A DNA stretch of 64,000 nucleotides from Zhuqueibacter pondensis (GTDB lineage Bacteria > Zhuqueibacterota > Zhuqueibacteria > Zhuqueibacterales > Zhuqueibacteraceae), in contig JAPDQK010000001.1 of the NCBI GenBank assembly GCA_034505955.1, positions 124,001 through 188,000 of the forward strand, given 5' to 3'. The position numbers and the translations under genes are program-made. Position 1 is the stretch's first letter. Each line of letters starts with the position of its first letter. Below the pieces are notes generated by a model. That model did not search any database. It saw only the letters and a program-made list of their open reading frames with translations, and was not told the origin of the DNA. Shown here piece by piece: positions 58,991 through 64,000 of this stretch.

Positions 58991-60391
58991 TTATCCGAGC
59001 GTGTTGGGCAGAAACACCCGCACCGTCGTTCCCTTTCCGAGTTCGCTGGTCACCGTAATCCTGCCGCTGTGGGCTGTAACAATCCAGTGACAAATGGCGA
59101 GACCGAGTCCGCTGCCGCCGGTGGCACTGGAGTGAGATTTGTCGACACGATAAAAGCGGTCAAAAATGTGGGGCAAATCTTCGGCAGGTATGCCTTTGCC
59201 GGTATCGCTGATCGTGAGTTCTATTTTTGCGTCTGCTTTTTTCAAGCTCAGCGAGATGATTCCCTGCGAGGTGTATTTCATCGCATTGTCACACAAATTC
59301 AAGATCAGGCGGCGCATGAGCATTTCGTCACCGTAAAATTCCACCGTCTGGTCATTTTGGAGATGCACGGCGAGCGGCCGACCTTCTGCGAGAATTTGCA
59401 TGTCTTCAAAAACCTCTTTAACGACGAGATCCAATCGAAAACGCGTTTTGTGAATGGGGTAGTTGCCGGAATCGGATCGCGCCAGCAGCATGAGATTATC
59501 GACGATTTGTCCCAATGCAATCACGCGGTCCAAAATTCTTTGCAGCCAGGCGCGGGTCTCTTCGGGAACGTTTTCATCTTGATAGGCCAATTCCAAATCC
59601 CCGCGCAGAATGGTCAGCGGGGTGCGTAGCTCGTGCGCGGCATCCTGCGTGAATTGTTGCAGGCGTTTGACACCTTCTTCCAGGCGCGCAATCATGCGGT
59701 TGAGGGTGGCAACGAGCGCTCCGAATTCATCCTTGCCAGTGTATTCGGGCAAACGCTTTTTGAGATTAGCCAGTGAAATGGACTCGGCGGTGCGCGCGGC
59801 GGCAACTACGGGACGTAATGCCAGTTTGGCCAGGAGCCAGCCACCGGCGATGGCAAACAACATGGCCAATGGCACCAGCCAAACCAAAATTTTGCCGGCC
59901 TCCTCGGCAACTTCAAAAATTCTCTCATTCAAGATCCCCACAGCAGCCGCGCCCCATCCGCGCCGGAAAAGTCGCACACGATAACGATCATCGGCAATGA
60001 TCAGGTTGTAATTGCCGGCGCGCCGCTCGAAAAAATCTGCCGGAAGGAGCTGATCAACATCTTTCATGCCGCCACTATAAAAAACTAGCTGCGCATTGTG
60101 CGGAATGGCCAGGACAGCGAATTGTTGCTTCAAACCATAACGTTCCTCCAGATTTTCGTTCAGGTCTGCAGCCAGCGAGTCGTAGTCGCTTCCTTGCGCC
60201 ATCGATATGTGGAGAAACTCGCTGGCCACCAGTGCGCTGATCCAGCGCTCTTCGTTGCGCAAAATTTCACGGGTTTCGCTCTCGACTTGGCTGTAAAGCT
60301 TCAGCGCGACCACGCCGACCACCAGGACCAGCACGGCGGAAAAGGCGAGGGTGAACCAAATTGTCAGGCGGCTGCGAATGGTCAACGTCAT
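58991..60391 (-). CDS. Sensor histidine kinase (two-component)
   Basis: A 466-residue membrane sensor kinase. Two transmembrane helices (about 8-32 and 170-190) enclose a periplasmic domain of about 135 residues. Then HAMP (LALRPVVAAARTAESISL), HisKA with QDAAHELRTPLTILRGDLE (phospho-His about 250 from this start) and HATPase with NLCDNAMKYT, ISDTGKGIPAEDLPHIFDRFY and GGSGLGLAICHWI. It overlaps the response regulator stop by 4 bases. It resembles metal/envelope-stress sensors such as CusS, and the nearby efflux operon may be its target, which is inferred from position. Confidence 0.88.
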   Translation of the reverse strand: MTLTIRSRLTIWFTLAFSAVLVLVVGVVALKLYSQVESETREILRNEERWISALVASEFLHISMAQGSDYDSLAADLNENLEERYGLKQQFAVLAIPHNAQLVFYSGGMKDVDQLLPADFFERRAGNYNLIIADDRYRVRLFRRGWGAAAVGILNERIFEVAEEAGKILVWLVPLAMLFAIAGGWLLAKLALRPVVAAARTAESISLANLKKRLPEYTGKDEFGALVATLNRMIARLEEGVKRLQQFTQDAAHELRTPLTILRGDLELAYQDENVPEETRAWLQRILDRVIALGQIVDNLMLLARSDSGNYPIHKTRFRLDLVVKEVFEDMQILAEGRPLAVHLQNDQTVEFYGDEMLMRRLILNLCDNAMKYTSQGIISLSLKKADAKIELTISDTGKGIPAEDLPHIFDRFYRVDKSHSSATGGSGLGLAICHWIVTAHSGRITVTSELGKGTTVRVFLPNTLG

Positions 60392-61065
60392 GTTTCCGGA
60401 TCCCTGATGACATAGCCACTGTTGCGCACCGTATGAATCAGCTTCTGCCCGGCGGTTGGCTCGATCTTTTGCCGCAAGCGCCGAATGTACACTTCGATCA
60501 GATTGAAATCGCTGTCGAAATGATAATCCCACACGTGTTCGGCGATCATGCCTTTGGTGAGCAACCGGCCTTTGTTGCGCAAGAGATATTCCAAGATTGC
60601 GTATTCACGGCTGGTGAGTTCGAGACGATGTTGCCCTAGGCTTACCTCATGTGACACGGTATCCATCACGAGATTGCCGGCAGAGAGCAGGGAGGCTTTG
60701 GTGTCGGATTGGCGCCGCAAGAGCGCCCGCACCCGGGCGCGCAATTCGGCAACCGCAAACGGTTTTCCCAGATAGTCGTCGGCACCGGCGTCCAGGCCGG
60801 CCACGCGGTCGGATACTTCGTCGCGCGCCGTGAGCAGGAGAATCGGTGTCACTACACTTTCACGCCGCAATGTTTTGAGCACGGCCAAGCCGTCTTTGCG
60901 TGGCAGCATGAGGTCGAGGATGATGAGATCGTATTCCTCGGACAGGGCCATTTCCTCTCCGGCCAGACCATCATGGGCCACATCGACCGCATGCGACTCT
61001 TCCAATAACGTGCGCCGAATAAAGCGCGCCACCTCTTTTTCGTCTTCGATGATCAGTATCCGCAT
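60388..61065 (-). CDS. OmpR-family response regulator
   Basis: A 225-residue regulator. Receiver domain 1-115: acidic pair E7/D8, phospho-acceptor D51 in LIILDLMLPRKDG, T in LLLTARD, K in YLGKPF. DNA-binding winged helix 125-225: LELTSREYAILEYLLRNKGRL, VWDYHFDSDFNLIEVYIRRLRQKI and IRTVRNSGYVIRD-type end. It is transcribed before the kinase and overlaps its start by 4 bases. Regulates by phosphorylation-dependent DNA binding; targets unknown. Confidence 0.9.
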   Translation of the reverse strand: MRILIIEDEKEVARFIRRTLLEESHAVDVAHDGLAGEEMALSEEYDLIILDLMLPRKDGLAVLKTLRRESVVTPILLLTARDEVSDRVAGLDAGADDYLGKPFAVAELRARVRALLRRQSDTKASLLSAGNLVMDTVSHEVSLGQHRLELTSREYAILEYLLRNKGRLLTKGMIAEHVWDYHFDSDFNLIEVYIRRLRQKIEPTAGQKLIHTVRNSGYVIRDPET

Positions 61066-61536
61066 AAAAGTTTACGCTGCTGAATTCAGGATGTGAATAT
61101 AAACAGTAAGCTGAAATGATGCTGAATTTTTGCTCACTGTTTCATGGACCTCGGCACTGCTCTCATTGAGCGGAGTCTTTCCGAGGCCTCGATATTCGTT
61201 CGAATTGTCTTCACATAATTGACACCGGCCATTATAGTAACTCCAAAATAAACAAAATGCAAGATCAAAAATCGGAGAAAACCCAAGCGGACTCTACAGA
61301 AGCAGCATCTGAAAGAATTGGTTACCTGGCAAGATTGTTAACAAAAATTAATTCCGCTATCAGGGAACCTGCCGGGTATTAATAGCAATTGACTAAAAAG
61401 TTCAAACTAACATTTGCATTCATCACGGCCGCATTGAGAGCCGTTACAGATGAGAATCAATCTAATCAGGTGACGGTATATCCATTGGGCAGAATTTTGT
61501 TCTCCCAAAGCCGACTGATTCAAACACAGGACTCCG
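61066..61536. other. Intergenic region between divergent genes
   Basis: About 470 bases. It must hold promoters for the regulator (minus) and the unknown protein at 61537 (plus). The only structure I see is an imperfect palindrome CCTCGG ... CCGAGG (near 61148-61189) enclosing CTCATTGAG. No gene is supported. Confidence 0.4.
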
Positions 61537-62076
61537 ATGAAAGAGTTATTTTATTTTGCTTTTGCCGATCTGATGGTGATGGTCGAATATGGCAAAGCAG
61601 CCAATTCTTTGGGCTACGCTTCACATCGCAAAATGACCTCGGCGGAGCGGATGATGATAGAGCAATATTTGCTTGCGCAGATCGCCCCCAGGACCGGTTA
61701 TTACAACAAAGACCAGTCACGGTTTATTTATCGCGGCCAGGATGCACATCTGGTCAAATATCTCAATGCTGAGAAGGAAAGAAATGCAACGGCTTCGGTC
61801 GAGGGTTTGATCAACCAATCCATGAAGCACTACTATTCCGAGCAGATTGGGGACGCCATCCTGGCCATACGGCAGGAGTTGAAGAACGGTACTGCACAAG
61901 CGCGGGTTGTTTACCTTCGCAAAAAGATGGAAGACTTGGTCGAGGCATATAATCACTACGCAGAGCATAAAATCAGCGTTGCTGATGCCATACCTTCCGA
62001 GTTACATCCTTATTTCGGATTTTCAACTCAGCCTTGCACAGGAGTGCAATCACCCCTTGGAGACGGGATCAATTAA
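61537..62076 (+). CDS. Unknown protein, family member B (paralogue of 46597)
   Basis: A 179-residue helical protein: MKELFYFAFADLMVMVEYGK, LGYASHRKMTSAERMMIEQY, AQIAPRTGYYNKD, VEGLINQSMKHYYSEQIGDA, LRKKMEDLVEAYNHYAEHKIS and DAIPSELHPYFG. All blocks match the protein at 46597 in order and spacing, except that the central segment is about ten residues shorter. No domain known. The ATG at 61537 lacks a good ribosome-binding site. It may be co-transcribed with the lipoprotein gene that follows 83 bases later. Confidence 0.65.
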   Translation: MKELFYFAFADLMVMVEYGKAANSLGYASHRKMTSAERMMIEQYLLAQIAPRTGYYNKDQSRFIYRGQDAHLVKYLNAEKERNATASVEGLINQSMKHYYSEQIGDAILAIRQELKNGTAQARVVYLRKKMEDLVEAYNHYAEHKISVADAIPSELHPYFGFSTQPCTGVQSPLGDGIN

Positions 62077-62159
62077 AAACTCCTCTGCTGATGAGAATGA
62101 CATTTAAATTTATTACGGTTGTTTAAGACCTCTTGGACCAAAAACATTTTCATACTCTT

Positions 62160-62876
62160 ATGACAAACACAACTTCTGCAGTAGTGACAATCGCCCTGAT
62201 GATGGTGGTTTATACACCTGGTTGCGTGGATCGCCAAAACTCGAGCCCGCAGAGCCAGTCAGCGTGGCAGGAGGAGTTTGATCTTCAGGAACGTGTCCTG
62301 GTTCCAACAGGACGAAACGAGTATTTCATTCTGGAGCCGGGTTTCCAGCTTATTTTGGAAGGTGAGGATGAAAAGCTGGCGATAACGGTTCTTGATGAAA
62401 CCAGGCAGGTGAATGGGGTCACAACGCGTGTCGTTGAGGAGAGGGAATGGGAAAACGGTGAGCTGACCGAAGTTTCGAGGAATTTCTTTGCCCTGTGTGA
62501 GAGAACAAAAGACGTCTTCTATTTTGGTGAAGAAGTCGATATCTACCAAGACGGGAAGTTGGCCAGCCACAGCGGCGCCTGGCTCGCCGGCAGCAATGGT
62601 GCAAAGCCCGGCCTGATCATGCCCGGCAACCCGCAGGTGGGCATGAAATACTATCAGGAAATTGCTCCTGAGGTGGCAATGGACCGAGCCGAAATCGTCA
62701 GCTTAGACGACACACTTGAGACCCCCGCAGGTCTATTCTCCAAATGTCTAAAGGTAAAAGAAGGCACGGCTCTCAATTCCTGGGAAGAGGAATTCAAAAT
62801 TTATGCTCCCGGAATCGGGCTTATTCAAGACGAGGATTTAGTGTTGAGCAGTTACGGATTCATTGAGAGGGAATAG
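62160..62876 (+). CDS. Lipoprotein of unknown function
   Basis: A 238-residue lipoprotein with lipobox YTPGC (Cys about 22). The mature part is a single beta-rich domain: NEYFILEPGFQLILEGEDEK, ITVLDETRQVNGVTTRVVEE, DVFYFGEEVDIYQDGKLASH, KPGLIMPGNPQVGMKYYQEI and a Cys-containing end LFSKCLKVKEGTAL, YAPGIGLIQDEDL. This arrangement is known from many uncharacterised secreted proteins (YFILEPG...VTVxDETxxVxGV...YAPGVGL) in Myxococcota and FCB bacteria. The start at 62160 is chosen for its lipoprotein signal; a TTG at 62133 would lengthen it. Confidence 0.6.
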   Translation: MTNTTSAVVTIALMMVVYTPGCVDRQNSSPQSQSAWQEEFDLQERVLVPTGRNEYFILEPGFQLILEGEDEKLAITVLDETRQVNGVTTRVVEEREWENGELTEVSRNFFALCERTKDVFYFGEEVDIYQDGKLASHSGAWLAGSNGAKPGLIMPGNPQVGMKYYQEIAPEVAMDRAEIVSLDDTLETPAGLFSKCLKVKEGTALNSWEEEFKIYAPGIGLIQDEDLVLSSYGFIERE

Positions 62877-63212
62877 ATCGCTGTGTCCACCAAGAATGAG
62901 ACCATGGCAAACTAATTATTGAGTTTTACCAAAAAAAGGAAGATGTCATTCAGGAGGCCTGCGGCCGTTGGCTATGCCCGCAGGGAGTCTTTTTAGGCGA
63001 GGCATGGGTTCTCAAGCTCAAAAAGACTGCGTCCGTAGGCTACGTCCGTAGGGATGCCTTCTGCATGACATGCTCCAAGAGCGGTCTCAATTTTCATCAT
63101 CATGGATGCCACCGTGTGACAAGGAAATTCCTTCTGAATCACAGCGAGAACGGGGCTTTGCTATTTTCCGATGCTTTCGCAAAACTCAATAGTTTTGATT
63201 TTGTTCGCAAAT
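62877..63212. other. Repeat-filled intergenic region
   Basis: No gene. Almost all of it (62944-63142) is a second copy of the palindromic dispersed repeat also at 23604-23771. The end of the RND fragment begins at 63213. Confidence 0.5.
62944..63142. repeat. Palindromic dispersed repeat element, copy 2
   Basis: TGTCATTCAGGAGGCCTGCGG at the left and GGATGCCTTCTGCATGACATG at the right form long inverted ends with GGGAGTCTTTTT and CAAAAAGACT nested. The tail GTCTCAATTTTCATC...TTCCTTCTGAATCACA (63080-63142) also matches the tail of the copy at 23604. Two CCGTAGG-type palindromes are inside. The copies are diverged but collinear over about 170-200 bp. Confidence 0.55.
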
Positions 63213-63520
63213 TCACCCGATGGCAAATTTCGCCCTCCTCACAATCCCCCTTGCCCAACTCCGCAACTCATCGAGCAGCACATAAATCGTCGGCAGTACC
63301 AGCAGCGTAATAAAGGTCGAAAAAAACAGTCCGCCGACGATGGCGCGGCCATGGGGAAGTACGGCGGCCCGTCGCCGCCAATTTGTGTGTTGCCCTACGG
63401 GCGTAGCCGAGGCAAAGCGGCAGCAGACCAAGCACGTTGGGCCGGTGGTCATCAGAATTGGCCGCAAACGATCACGGCCGGCTTGGACGATGGCGTCGTG
63501 GCGGGAGAAGTCTTCAATGC
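63213..63520 (-). pseudogene. C-terminal remnant of an RND efflux pump, multiply frameshifted
   Basis: Reads RHDAIVQAGRDRLRPILMTTG, then in the shifted frame NVLGLLPLCLG, then GNTQIGGDGPPYFP, then RAIVGGLFFSTFITLLVLPTIYVLL and a charged end. These are the standard last two helices of an RND pump, in order, but in three frames. Between LPLCLG and GNTQIGG lies a short insert holding the GCCCTACGGGCGTAGCC unit. About 100 residues of the protein C-terminus are left; it is a different pump from the intact one at 47271. Confidence 0.7.
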
Positions 63521-63554
63521 ATGATTGGTTGATGCAACCAATAAATACGTTCTT

Positions 63555-63902
63555 TTACAATCCAAGGCAGTACCTAACAGTTGTTTCAATTTTTTCTAAT
63601 ACTTCATCAGCGATCTTGCCGGCTGCTTTGTCCGGAAATCGACTGGGATCTATGGAACGAATTTGAAAACACAAGAAGACCGTTTCCATCGGCAAACCAC
63701 TTTCTTGTGGCGATACGCGAACATTAGTTGGGTAATCACGAGTGATATTTTCGCCCTTCGTTCCAACAACCACTGTGACAACAAGCGGGAGCTGATTGAG
63801 CGCGTCGATGGAGAGAACTAATACCGGTCGCTGACCGGCTTGTTCCCGTCCTTTAACAGGATTCAAATTCACAAAATAGATCTCGCCACGATGAATAGAC
63901 AT
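63555..63902 (-). CDS. mazF: MazF/PemK-type endoribonuclease toxin
   Basis: A 115-residue protein: MSIHRGEIYFVNLNPVKGRE, GQRPVLVLSIDALNQLPLVV, VVVGTKGENITRDYPTNVRV and CFQIRSIDPSRFPDKAAGKI. It has the RG-E-I-Y and QxRPVLV/ QIRSID motifs of MazF/PemK single-strand RNA endonucleases. Its start overlaps the antitoxin stop by one base (TAATG), implying coupling. Next to a decayed RND fragment. Confidence 0.85.
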   Translation of the reverse strand: MSIHRGEIYFVNLNPVKGREQAGQRPVLVLSIDALNQLPLVVTVVVGTKGENITRDYPTNVRVSPQESGLPMETVFLCFQIRSIDPSRFPDKAAGKIADEVLEKIETTVRYCLGL

Positions 63903-64000
63903 TATCCCCTCTCCAGTCCGTCCGCTTCTGTTACAGAAAATTCTTGCTCAATCTTTCGCAGTTCAGCTTGCACTTCGGGATCGTTAGCCATCATCATAAG
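63902..64000 (-). CDS. Antitoxin of the MazF pair, 5' part outside window
   Basis: Only the last 32 codons are seen (reading MMMANDPEVQAELRKIEQEF, SVTEADGLERG, stop at 63902-63904). The MANDPEVQAEL...VTEADGLE ending is common in antitoxins paired with MazF in cyanobacteria and FCB bacteria. The N-terminal part lies beyond position 64000. Confidence 0.65.
   Translation of the reverse strand, partial: LMMMANDPEVQAELRKIEQEFSVTEADGLERG

Noticed and set aside
1..64000. CRISPR arrays, tRNA and rRNA genes
   Set aside because: No evenly spaced direct repeats with unique spacers were found, and no stretch with the conserved T-loop word GGTTCGAATCC-like context or rRNA blocks was seen. A tRNA scan would be decisive.

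Overview
The window looks like a chromosomal (or metagenome-assembled) segment from a Gram-negative member of the Fibrobacteres-Chlorobi-Bacteroidetes (FCB) superphylum, most like Calditrichota / candidate division KSB1. The case rests on secreted proteins with C-terminal sorting-type domains (VFNVLG...ATLVNE...SGFYFYKM), several TonB-dependent receptors with carboxypeptidase-regulatory N-domains, TolC/RND efflux parts, outer-membrane barrel proteins and moderate GC content. No rRNA, tRNA, CRISPR or phage genes were seen. The phylum is an inference from protein style, not from a marker gene.

Layout. 1-11.4 kb: end of a beta-propeller/D15 barrel protein, a DUF2283-type toxin-antitoxin (TA) pair, a frameshifted CotH-like gene, a complete but dead IS6-like element (8-bp target duplication, three lesions), a sorted secreted protein, a Spy-like protein, a CBM9/STN gene interrupted by TGA, and a large STN-TonB receptor. 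12.1-14.9 kb: pgsB-pgsC-pgsW for poly-gamma-glutamate. 15.0-18.5 kb: five TA modules in one orientation, several followed by a related 99-bp palindromic repeat that resembles integron attC sites. 18.9-25.6 kb: C69 dipeptidase, DUF6305 protein, a DUF433/DUF5615 TA pair, a DctM-like permease, a 51-aa membrane protein and a succinylglutamate-desuccinylase-like hydrolase. This set plausibly works with the pgs genes on gamma-glutamyl polymer or its breakdown products. 25.8-47 kb: mainly housekeeping and secreted enzymes: TGS GTPase, geranylgeranyl-reductase-like and cyclopropane synthase genes, two M14 carboxypeptidases, glycosyltransferase, universal stress protein, PEBP, enoyl reductase, AmrS radical SAM enzyme, a pseudo-receiver/ATPase, PepD and a LutA-like protein.

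47.2-61.1 kb, minus strand: tolC - hlyD - TonB receptor - RND pump (an efflux operon with a receptor inside it), then a second barrel receptor, a 367-bp MITE-like element, an FMN-binding-like secreted protein, and a histidine kinase/response regulator pair. 61.5-64 kb: a second copy of an unknown protein family also found at 46.6 kb, a lipoprotein, a decayed RND fragment and a MazF module cut by the window edge.

Two themes recur. (1) Four broken genes (CotH, transposase, BrnT, PIN) each lack exactly one base, three of them in A-runs, so either decay of accessory genes or homopolymer assembly error must be separated. (2) Intergenic space is packed with related palindromic repeats (TGTCATTC...GAATGACA type and GCCCTACGGGCGTAGCC units), one of which sits inside a decaying RND gene.
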